NCBI RefSeq assembly: GCF_030348945.1 | Contig: NZ_JAUCEN010000002.1 | Span: 2,852,001-2,916,000 of the forward strand | Direction: 5' to 3' | Source of the DNA: Peribacillus sp. ACCC06369 | Lineage (GTDB): Bacteria; Bacillota; Bacilli; Bacillales; DSM-1321 | DNA: 64,000 nucleotides | Part shown: one piece after another, positions 17,701 to 24,893 of the stretch | Layout of the letters: every line of letters starts with the position of its first letter | Numbering within the stretch: the first letter of the stretch is position 1 | Notes under the pieces: model-generated | Databases searched by the model: none | Seen by the model: the letters and a program-made list of their open reading frames with translations, nothing else | Told to the model about the DNA's origin: nothing | Translations under genes and position numbers: made by a program

Positions 17701-19335
17701 TTATTTTTTATCCGCGTAAATAAAGTTCGGATAAGCATTAATCGGAGCAAAAACTCCAGTAACATTCGATTTAACCATATATGGTTTTGTATAGAAGTAA
17801 ACCGGAAGGATCGGCATTTCTTCGATCAGAACTTCCTCTGCTTTATGTAAAGCAGCCATGCGTTCTTTTGGATCCATTGTAGATTTTGCCTCTTTTAATA
17901 AACCATCATATTCTTTGTTCGACCAATTTGCATCATTATAGGCACCGTCTGTTTCCCAAAGCATGAAAGTCATTGGGTCAACATAGTCACCAACCCATCC
18001 TGCACGGGAAATTTCAAAGTCGCCAGCTTTTTCACGATCAAGCTTAACTTGGAATTCTGCATTTTCAAGTGTCACTTCAACACCCAGGTTATCGCGCCAC
18101 ATTCCTTGAACGGCTTCAGCAATTTTCTTATGAGTATCTAAAGTATTATACAAAATTGAAAAATCAGGTAATTCTTTCATGCCTTCTTCAGCAAGACCTT
18201 CTTTTAACAATTTCTTGGCTTCAGCAACGTTTTCCTCAAATAGGTTACCTGTATTTTCCTGGAAATCTCCAGTTGCATCAGGAATGCCCGGCGGGATTAC
18301 TCCAAAGGCAGGTTTTTGACCACCTTGAGCAACATTTTCAGTAATTTTTTTACGTTCGATAGCCATTGAAAGCGCTTTCCTTACCTTTGCATTATTGAAA
18401 GGCTTTACTTCCGTATTAAAGTTGTAATAGTAAACAGCAAGTTCTGCGCCGTTTTTGAATTCTTTGTCGCCAGAATTAACCAATTGTCCTTGTACATCCA
18501 CTGGCAGCGGATAAGCGATATCCAATTCGCCACTCTGATACATTTGCCATGCTGTATTTTCATCTTCAATCAGAGCAAAGTTAACTGCATCCAATTTAAT
18601 TTTGTCTTTATCGTAGTAATTTTCATTCTTTTCGATTTTCAGGCTTTCTTTATGTTTCCACTCGGTTAATTTGAATGGACCGTTCGATACGTGTGTTTTT
18701 GCATCCAAAGCCCATTTTGGATTTTCTTCCTGTACCTTTTTATTGATTGGATAGAAAGTATAGAAGGAAGTCAAGTCAAGGAAATACGGTGTAGGCTGTT
18801 CCAAAGTAACTACTAATGTATGTTCGTCTGTCGCTTTAACCCCTACGTCCTCTTCCTTCCCTTTCTTACTGTTGTAAGCTTCCCCGCCTTTAAGATAATA
18901 AAGTTGGTAAGCATAGTCAGCAGCCGTTTCCGGTTTCAAAGCATATTTCCAAGCATATTCGAAGTCATTGGCTGTAAGCGGATCTCCATTTGACCATTTC
19001 AAACCATCTTTCAATTTGAATGTCCATGTTAATCCATCTTCACTGATTTCCCACGATTCTGCAGAACCAGGCACGATTTTGCCTTCTTCTGTTTTCTTAG
19101 TCAATCCCTCAAACGTATGTTCAAGGATCCATGATTCATGAGTACCTTGAGCATTGGCAGGGTGAAGCGAACCAGGTTCACTTGAGTTGTTTACGTTTAA
19201 TACTTTTGATTTGGCTGAGTCACCCGAGCCGCCTTCTTTTTCATTCGAAGTTTCCTTCGAACCGCCGTTACATGCCGCAAGAATAAGCATGATGGCCATA
19301 AGAAGAGCAAGCACTGAAAATTTAGACTTTTTCAA
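17701..19335 (-). CDS. oppA: Oligopeptide-binding lipoprotein OppA
   Basis: A 544-residue solute-binding protein of family 5. The signal peptide ends in the lipobox LAAC with the lipid-modified Cys22, followed by a Gly/Ser/Lys-rich linker, so the mature protein is tethered outside the membrane. SEPGSLHPANAQGTHESWILEHTFEGL and EDGLTWTFKLKDGLKWSNGDPLTANDFEYAWKY-type segments are classic OppA. It captures extracellular peptides for OppBC. In Bacillus such permeases also import signalling peptides for sporulation and competence. First gene of the operon, preceded by an unusually long gene-free region. Confidence 0.95.
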   Translation of the reverse strand: MKKSKFSVLALLMAIMLILAACNGGSKETSNEKEGGSGDSAKSKVLNVNNSSEPGSLHPANAQGTHESWILEHTFEGLTKKTEEGKIVPGSAESWEISEDGLTWTFKLKDGLKWSNGDPLTANDFEYAWKYALKPETAADYAYQLYYLKGGEAYNSKKGKEEDVGVKATDEHTLVVTLEQPTPYFLDLTSFYTFYPINKKVQEENPKWALDAKTHVSNGPFKLTEWKHKESLKIEKNENYYDKDKIKLDAVNFALIEDENTAWQMYQSGELDIAYPLPVDVQGQLVNSGDKEFKNGAELAVYYYNFNTEVKPFNNAKVRKALSMAIERKKITENVAQGGQKPAFGVIPPGIPDATGDFQENTGNLFEENVAEAKKLLKEGLAEEGMKELPDFSILYNTLDTHKKIAEAVQGMWRDNLGVEVTLENAEFQVKLDREKAGDFEISRAGWVGDYVDPMTFMLWETDGAYNDANWSNKEYDGLLKEAKSTMDPKERMAALHKAEEVLIEEMPILPVYFYTKPYMVKSNVTGVFAPINAYPNFIYADKK

Positions 19336-20057
19336 AAAATATTCCCCCTCATCTTTAATCTTTTTTCGAATACTCCCATTTATGAGATTATCCTTCTACC
19401 ACCTATTAATTGTTCGTATAGTACATTCCGAATGTCAACGAGGAAAGTGAGAAGCATTCATTGCAGGAATCCACCAAAAAACTAGCGAACCGTTTGCATA
19501 AATCTGTGTTTCTACCTAAATAAACCAATTAATGCAGTTTACTAGTTAAAAATCACCCTCTTTCCAACCTCGCCAGGGTACTATACCTCGAATTAAAGAT
19601 GTTGAATTTTAAGTATATTACGAATAAATCAAAAAATCAATAAACTGATGAGTACTTTTTCACAAGATAGTAATTAATTGCTAATCAATTCGATCTAGAT
19701 AATAGGTAAATAGAATCGAGCAACCTAATTATTGTAAAATGACTTTCGGCATCTATCTTTTTTCCACATTGTTTAATACCAGTATTCATATATGTTCGCT
19801 TGTCTTACCATTGTTATTTTTTTCTAAATATTCTAATAATTTAAGTCAGTTAGGTTGCTAAGCCCACTTTCCTAGCAAACCATTTTAAAACAAATGATAC
19901 ATTTTAGTAGAATAATACATTACCTGAAAAAAATACTGGGTTTTAATTTTTTAAATCCCAAATAATGGGGAATAACTATAGGGGAATAGAAATATTATAT
20001 CAGTTTCTCAACTATATTCACGCTTCAGCCACCACGAAAAAAGAACCTAACTCTAAC
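19336..20057. other. Long region upstream of oppA with complementary segments
   Basis: About 720 bp of AT-rich DNA without a coding frame. On the minus (oppA) strand three segments can pair in alternative ways: a GGTTTGCTA-type segment near 19874-19882, TAGCAACCTAA ending at 19850, and TTAGGTTGCT at 19719-19728; the last two form a perfect 10-bp match 121 bp apart. A TTGACA-like hexamer is at about 19430-19435 but lacks a well-spaced -10. The promoter of oppA was not pinned down. Confidence 0.4.
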
Positions 20058-20492
20058 TCATTTATGATTAAATAAATATAATGACACGAAAAGTAAGCAT
20101 ATGCCTGCCACCTTTTTCGCATCCAAAGGGATGCGTACCCCTCCAAATAAACCGAAATGGTCAATGACAGCCCCAATCAGTATCTGACCTGCGATAACCC
20201 CAACCAATGCAGGGGCCACTCCAATCTGCGGGACAACCAATATAATAACAATGACATAAATGGCCCCTAGAAGTCCGCCTATCAATTGCCATTTAGGTAC
20301 AGTCGAAATTGCAGAAATATTTCCGTTTCCAGCAAACAAAACAATAAATAATAAAGCGAGTGTCCCGATTCCAAACGAAATGAAAGAAGCTTCAATGACC
20401 CCCACCTTTTTCCCTAATCCACCATTGATTTGCCCTTGTATGGCAATGGTAATGCCACCTAGGACCGCAAGCAACGGAAATAATATCTTCAC
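20058..20492 (-). CDS. YdcZ-type (DUF606) small membrane transporter
   Basis: A protein of about 144 residues with five hydrophobic segments, of the DUF606/YdcZ branch of the drug/metabolite transporter superfamily. The pattern GGITIAIQGQINGGLGKKVG, SFGIGTLALL, LIGGLLGAIYV and APALVGVIAGQILIGAVIDHFG is typical. A GTG at 20492 is preferred: AAGGAG lies 10 nt before it, whereas the upstream GTG at 20519 has none. Many members act as paired proteins; no partner gene is adjacent here. Substrate unknown. Confidence 0.75.
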   Translation of the reverse strand: MKILFPLLAVLGGITIAIQGQINGGLGKKVGVIEASFISFGIGTLALLFIVLFAGNGNISAISTVPKWQLIGGLLGAIYVIVIILVVPQIGVAPALVGVIAGQILIGAVIDHFGLFGGVRIPLDAKKVAGICLLFVSLYLFNHK

Positions 20493-20621
20493 AATGATTT
20501 TGCTCCTTTTTATGTCCACCCGGACCGATTAATGAATTCGCATTCCATTTTAACATGAAAAATATGTATATTGTCCTTTAGTGATATAAAATCATCTGTA
20601 AGGGAGAGATAATCTACAAAT

Positions 20622-20645
20622 AAAAAAACTGGCACTTTGGGCCAG
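20622..20645 (-). terminator. Terminator of the GNAT gene
   Basis: CTGGC (20629-20633) pairs with GCCAG (20641-20645); on the minus strand a run of seven T follows. It ends the leftward acetyltransferase transcript. Confidence 0.75.
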
Positions 20646-20672
20646 CTGCAATGTTCTATACTAAACTAAAAT

Positions 20673-21245
20673 CTATTTGATCACTGAATTCCTTTGTTGC
20701 CGTAACTGGCAATACTCTGTACTTAACAAGGAAAATACCAGGGCATCATGCGATTGTTCACGAAGAAATAGATAACTTCGGAGGCTGCCTTCCTCTTTAA
20801 ATCCAAATTTCTTCAATAGGTTTCTAGATGCAATATTATCCTTGAAAGTTAAAGCGGCAATTCTGTATAGTCTTAATTCTTCGAAGCAATAGCGTAATAC
20901 TTCATTAACAGCTTCGGATGTGAAATGTTGCCTCCAATAATCCGGATGGATTTCATATCCTATTTCGGCACGTTTATTGGCAAGGCTCATTTGATTCAGG
21001 CCAACGGTACCGATGAATTTGCCTGAATCTTTCAAAATAACCCCCCACCGCATCCCACGTTTGTTTATATAAGCACTTTTAAACGAGTCAATTAAGCGGC
21101 GGGCATCTTCAACTAGAGTTAAACTTTCTATCCCATCATACTTGGTCACTTCATCTTTAGAGAGAATTTCAAACAGACTCTCGGCATGATGGTGACCTAT
21201 TTCGATTAAACACAGCCTTTCTGTTTCCAATTCCTTAAACCACAT
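20673..21245 (-). CDS. GNAT acetyltransferase, RimJ/RimL-like
   Basis: A 190-residue GNAT-fold protein opening FKELETERLCLIEIGHHHAESLFEIL, with the acetyl-CoA segment IGYEIHPDYWRQHFTSEAVNEVL and the tail NIASRNLLKKFGFKEEGSLRSYLF. It is a second member of the same subfamily as the gene at 10343, but not a close copy. In the acetyl-CoA loop the usual GxG is replaced by RQHF, so cofactor binding may be altered. GGGGGGATTC precedes the ATG at 21245. Substrate unknown. Confidence 0.83.
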   Translation of the reverse strand: MWFKELETERLCLIEIGHHHAESLFEILSKDEVTKYDGIESLTLVEDARRLIDSFKSAYINKRGMRWGVILKDSGKFIGTVGLNQMSLANKRAEIGYEIHPDYWRQHFTSEAVNEVLRYCFEELRLYRIAALTFKDNIASRNLLKKFGFKEEGSLRSYLFLREQSHDALVFSLLSTEYCQLRQQRNSVIK

Positions 21246-21777
21246 CGAAGAATCCCCCCGTATATTCAGCTGTCTATTAAATTCTATTCATGAAGAAGTG
21301 ATACCTGTCTTAATGGACAATTCTTTTAAATTCGTATTTTTAGGGAACAATGCCATTCCGTATGTCCTTTGACATCAAATCCCTGTGTTTGTGTAAGAAT
21401 GACGTAAACCATCCTGTTCCCGCCTTAACCTAATAAGAAATAACAATTAGGTTGTTCTTAGGACCATTTAATTATTTCACTTGTTCTATACAGCTACTTT
21501 CGTTTTGATGTCCTTATTATTTACCCTGACAAACATAGCTTGCCAAACGTAAAATGATTCTTTATCTACACGAGAAAATTCTTCCAATCTATCAAAAAGT
21601 CCTATGATTTTGGTTTACCATTGACACTTCCAGGTTATTTGGACCCTTATCATTCAAGTTCTCATCCGATACCTTTTTCCCAGTCCAATAAAGAATGAGA
21701 TTGACCAAATTTTACACAAAATAATTTTTATAGGATACTATACTTCCAATCCAGATATTATACTAGGAGGAAACAAA
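21246..21777. other. Gene-free region upstream of the CAP-domain gene
   Basis: About 530 bp with no supported coding frame. Near its right end TTTACA followed after 17 bp by GATACT (about 21710-21740) could be a weak promoter for the downstream gene. Nothing else was recognised. Confidence 0.4.
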
Positions 21778-22404
21778 ATGAAGAAAATAATCCTTTTATC
21801 AGCACTGTCACTATCCCTTTTATCTCCAACAGTTGCCCTGGGAGCCGATACTTACGAGGTAGCAAAAGGAGATACCTTAACGAAAATTGCTTCTGAATAC
21901 GATGTCAGCATTTCCGAATTACTTAAAACGAACCCCGCTATAAAAGATTCAAATCAAATACAAATTGGACAAATCATAAATCTGCCTACATCCACACACA
22001 TAGCTGATCAAGAAAATAGTCAGTCAGTTGAACAGCAGGTTCTTAATTTAGTGAACGAAGAACGTTCAAAATCCGGCCTCCCTTCACTTGAAATGGATAC
22101 AGCCATTTCCAAGGTTGCAAATCTGAAATCTGAAGATATGCGTGATAGTAATTATTTCAATCATGCAAGCCCAACCTACGGATCGCCTTTCGATATGATG
22201 AAATCCTTTGGGATCAGCTACAGGTACGCAGGAGAAAATATCGCAGCAGGTCAGCCCAGTGCGGATGCTGTCATGAAATCATGGATGAACAGCCCCGGAC
22301 ACAAGGCCAATATTCTGAACAAGAACTATACCCATATTGGAATTGGACATGTGACAGGAGGGAAGTACACCCACTATTGGACCCAGCAATTCATTGGAAA
22401 TTGA
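21778..22404 (+). CDS. Secreted LysM-CAP (SCP/PR1) domain protein, YkwD-like
   Basis: A 208-residue secreted protein. Residues 1-22 are a signal peptide (KKIILLSALSLSLLSPTVALG). Residues 25-69 are one LysM domain (TYEVAKGDTLTKIASEYDVSI...IGQIINLP) that should bind peptidoglycan. After a short linker, residues about 86-206 are a CAP/SCP domain with the motifs FNHASPTYGSPF, GENIAAGQPSADAVMKSWMNSPGHKANIL and YTHYWTQQF. GGAGGAAAC-type site lies 7 nt before the ATG. Bacillus relatives (YkwD; LysM-bearing spore-coat proteins) suggest a role at the cell wall or spore surface; the biochemical function of bacterial CAP domains is unclear. Confidence 0.9.
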   Translation: MKKIILLSALSLSLLSPTVALGADTYEVAKGDTLTKIASEYDVSISELLKTNPAIKDSNQIQIGQIINLPTSTHIADQENSQSVEQQVLNLVNEERSKSGLPSLEMDTAISKVANLKSEDMRDSNYFNHASPTYGSPFDMMKSFGISYRYAGENIAAGQPSADAVMKSWMNSPGHKANILNKNYTHIGIGHVTGGKYTHYWTQQFIGN

Positions 22405-22412
22405 AATCTTTT

Positions 22413-22440
22413 GAGGCGGAAGATTTCCGCCTCTTTTTTT
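22413..22440 (+). terminator. Terminator after the CAP gene
   Basis: GAGGCGGAA (22413-22421) pairs with TTCCGCCTC (22425-22433) and is followed by seven T: a textbook intrinsic terminator. Confidence 0.9.
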
Positions 22441-22553
22441 ATCATTACCCTCCCTTCCTAATCTACGGCTTTCCCCCTCATCCATTAATTTTGAACCTGT
22501 TCACCTACAGTATGATACCTTCAATAATAAAACGTTCGTCATTTATTTTTTTG

Positions 22554-22582
22554 TTGGAGGGATACAAATGGAAAACAGTTAA
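22554..22582 (+). other. Four-codon ORF with a strong ribosome binding site
   Basis: TTGGAGGG (22554-22561) is followed after 6 nt by ATG-GAA-AAC-AGT-TAA (22568-22582), encoding only MENS. It lies about 95 bp before the HTH-TPR regulator gene. It could be a leader peptide, a decayed start of a longer gene, or chance. Confidence 0.3.
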
Positions 22583-22629
22583 AGTAGTTATATCATACTA
22601 TCTTTCAATTATCTTCCTGATAAAAATAA

Positions 22630-22645
22630 ATTATGTTAAAATAGA
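22630..22645 (+). promoter_or_regulatory. Possible extended -10 promoter of the HTH-TPR gene
   Basis: TATGTTAAAAT near 22634-22644 contains TG-N-TAAAAT, an extended -10 element about 35 nt before the start codon. No good -35 is visible. Confidence 0.35.
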
Positions 22646-22677
22646 AATCTAGACATAGGTATAAAGGGGCATTTGCA

Positions 22678-23559
22678 ATGAAAATAGAGGTTGGCTCTGT
22701 TATCCACGAATTACGAATAAAACAAAACCTTACAAGAGAAGAACTGGCTAAGGATATATGTGAACCTAATATCCTGTTAGATTATGAAAGAAGCATCACT
22801 TCTCCAACAATTGATGAATTGGCACTTTTTGCGGATAAACTTAAAGTTGACCTGCCCTACTTCTTCACTACCAAAAATGAACCAATTTATAATTACATAG
22901 AAACCATTAAACTTTTGATAAACAAATATAGACGCACTCGTAATTATGAAGCAATCTATGAAATCGTCCAAAAAGAAATGGCAACGGCACCGGAAAAATC
23001 GATATCATTTTATCAATTCTTGAAATGGCATGAAGGTATAGCTTTTTTTTATTTGTACAATGACAAACAAAAGACTATAGAATTATTGAATGAGGCCATT
23101 CGGATTACAATGGGTAAACGTGTCATTCTACATCAACAGGAGATAGCAATACTAAATAGTATCGGAATCATCCATTTTAAAACGAAGAATTATGAAGAGG
23201 CCATAACCATCTTTAATGAAGCATTGGAATTTATCGAGAATATTCCCCATGTGAATCAAGAAGGTACAATTATCGTGAAGATCATTCATGGATTAGCACA
23301 AACATTGACTGAGCTTCAATACTATCAGGAATCGTTAAATTATACCCTTAAAGGGATCAACATTTGTAATTCGATAGAATCATTATATTTATATGCAGAA
23401 CTTCATCTTTTAACTGGTAAAAATCTGATTAATCTCCAACAACCTGACGAAGGACTGCAATATATAAATCAAGCCAAGAACATTTTCAGTCTTCAAAGAA
23501 ACGAAGAATTCGTACAAATTGTCGAAGATGAATTGGAGAGCATTTTACAATTCATCTGA
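22678..23559 (+). CDS. HTH-TPR transcriptional regulator, RRNPP-like
   Basis: A 293-residue protein with an N-terminal XRE-type helix-turn-helix (residues 5-60: VIHELRIKQNLTREELAKDIC...TIDELALFADKLKV) and a C-terminal array of TPR-like helix pairs (about 70-290), e.g. IGIIHFKTKNYEEAITIFNEALEFI and LQYYQESLNYTLKGINI. This architecture is shared by PlcR, NprR, Rgg-like and PrgX regulators, which bind imported oligopeptides. AAGGGGC precedes the ATG. No pheromone-precursor gene with a signal sequence was found on either side, so it may respond to a distant peptide or work without one. Its targets are unknown; the LysM-CAP gene upstream is a candidate by position only. Confidence 0.8.
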   Translation: MKIEVGSVIHELRIKQNLTREELAKDICEPNILLDYERSITSPTIDELALFADKLKVDLPYFFTTKNEPIYNYIETIKLLINKYRRTRNYEAIYEIVQKEMATAPEKSISFYQFLKWHEGIAFFYLYNDKQKTIELLNEAIRITMGKRVILHQQEIAILNSIGIIHFKTKNYEEAITIFNEALEFIENIPHVNQEGTIIVKIIHGLAQTLTELQYYQESLNYTLKGINICNSIESLYLYAELHLLTGKNLINLQQPDEGLQYINQAKNIFSLQRNEEFVQIVEDELESILQFI

Positions 23560-23578
23560 ACTTAATTTGATAAAAAAA

Positions 23579-23620
23579 GGTAGAGATTGCTTTGATAAAA
23601 GCACTTCTCTATCTTTTTTT
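23579..23620 (+). terminator. Terminator of the HTH-TPR gene
   Basis: GGTAGAG...GCTTT (23579-23593) pairs with AAAGC...CTCTATC (23598-23613), then seven T. Confidence 0.8.
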
Positions 23621-23746
23621 ATAGCATCGTCTGATCAGAAATCGCTTTAATCCAGGATTGTTCAATCTCGCCCTTACATTACACTTTCAATTGCTAACCT
23701 ATGTCAGCTATAATAGATTAATGAAATTCTACTGGAGGAAAAAAAA

Positions 23747-24346
23747 TTGTCTAATAGATTAGGTTTAGTACTAGACGTGGAAACAACTGGTTTACGTCCC
23801 TCTTCCGATGAAATTATCGAACTTGCCCTTATACTCTTTACATACAGCAGTGAAACAGGGGAAATTATTAATCTTATTGATCAAGAATCATTTTTAAGGG
23901 AGCCTCTCTCCTATCAAGCAAGAAGTAATTATGATCAAGCATACAGGATTCATGGAATTCCATACAGCTCCGTTGAAGGAAAAAGTTTTCACGATGAAAA
24001 AATTAAATCCTTCATAGCCCGTACTGATTCGATTTTCGCACATAATGCTTCTTTCGATAGAAGTTTTCTCTACCAAATGTATCCGGAAATCAATGATCAA
24101 AAGTGGTTCTGTACGATGCGGAATGTACCTTGGAAGCAATACGGATTCGAGAATAGTAAACTCTTAACATTACTGCAGGCACATAATATCACCAATTTCC
24201 AAACACACAGAGCTCTGGACGATATTTCTTACCTAATGGAACTTATGAGAAAACCTGGCCCTTCTGGTCACCCTTATTTAAAAGATGTCATTGCTAAAAA
24301 TCCGATGAAGAAATATGCACCTGCCACTCAAAAGTCAAGGGTATAG
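23747..24346 (+). CDS. DnaQ-like DEDDh 3'-5' exonuclease
   Basis: A 199-residue exonuclease of the DEDDh (RNase T/DnaQ) superfamily. The metal ligands are visible: Asp10 and Glu12 (LVLDVETTGLRPSSDEIIE), Asp104 (AHNASFDRSFL), and His154/Asp159 (HRALDDISYL). It is a stand-alone domain, so it may be a proofreading-type or RNA/DNA-trimming enzyme rather than part of PolC. The start is TTG at 23747, 8 nt after GGAGG; no ATG lies nearby in frame. It is followed by the repeat region at 24.5 kb. Substrate unknown. Confidence 0.88.
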   Translation: MSNRLGLVLDVETTGLRPSSDEIIELALILFTYSSETGEIINLIDQESFLREPLSYQARSNYDQAYRIHGIPYSSVEGKSFHDEKIKSFIARTDSIFAHNASFDRSFLYQMYPEINDQKWFCTMRNVPWKQYGFENSKLLTLLQAHNITNFQTHRALDDISYLMELMRKPGPSGHPYLKDVIAKNPMKKYAPATQKSRV

Positions 24347-24474
24347 CATCTGTTTAAATACTTTTACACTCTTGTACAGGTTGCGCCATAGTTTTATCAC
24401 TATAATCGTTTTTTGACATCTTTCCCTTTTCCTTGTGAACAGGAAGCGCTTGGCACATATATTCAGGTTATCAA

Positions 24475-24557
24475 TAAAAAACAGCGACCAATTACGGGAC
24501 GCTGTTTCAGTTTGTAGACAAAGGGGGTTCGGAATTAAAAAATTCCGAACCCCCTTT
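24475..24557. repeat. Double-hairpin repeat, left copy
   Basis: Two adjacent stems: AAACAGCG (24479-24486) with CGCTGTTT (24500-24507), and AAAGGGGGTTCGGAATT (24520-24536) with its exact 17-base complement at 24541-24557 around an AAAA loop. Between them stands TGTAGACAAA. The same order of elements (ACAGCGACC, CGCTGTTTCAG, TGTAGACAAA, long stem) recurs in opposite orientation at 24812-24893. The long stem can end the exonuclease transcript. Confidence 0.75.
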
Positions 24558-24660
24558 GAAATATGTTTAGAAAGCATCCTCATCACCTCAATTTTTATAA
24601 TTCTATTTTAAAACAATAAAGACTTTAGGCAAAAGGGTTCTATCTAAAAGTTAAAACAAA

Positions 24661-24789
24661 GTTGATTGGAGCGGAAGGTGAGAGACTCCTGCGGGAAAAG
24701 CGCGTCCAGGGGAGACCCCGCATGCGCAAAGGCGCCGAGGAGGCTCCCGGACCGCCCGCGGAAAGCGAGTGCCTGGAGCGGAAATCAAC
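24661..24789. repeat. GC-rich dispersed repeat element, 129 bp
   Basis: A sharply GC-rich block in AT-rich surroundings, bounded by GTTGATT (24661-24667) and AATCAAC (24783-24789) as terminal inverted repeats, with GGAGCGGAA near both ends. Internal pieces such as GAGACTCCTGCGGGAAAAGC and GGACCGCCCGCGGAAAGCGAG match a repeat I remember as scattered in many Bacillaceae genomes. It carries no gene and is likely a REP/MITE-like or structured-RNA element. Only one copy is in the window. Confidence 0.65.
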
Positions 24790-24811
24790 GTCTAAATTGT
24801 ACACCCATAAA

Positions 24812-24893
24812 AAAACTGTAGACAAACTCGATTTTCATCGAGTTTGTCTACAGTCTGAAACAGCGACCCATGACGGGTCGCTGTTTTTTTTGA
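24812..24893. repeat. Double-hairpin repeat, right (inverted) copy; terminators
   Basis: ACTGTAGACAAACTCGA (24815-24831) pairs with its exact complement at 24838-24854, and AAACAGCGACCC (24858-24869) with GGGTCGCTGTTT (24875-24886), followed by eight T on the plus strand. Read leftward the first stem is followed by seven T, which ends the yhgE-like transcript. It is the mirror image of the repeat at 24475-24557. Confidence 0.8.

Noticed and set aside
19425..19440. TTGACA-like -35 upstream of oppA
   Set aside because: No -10 hexamer at 16-18 bp; the nearest TATACG is only 12 bp away.
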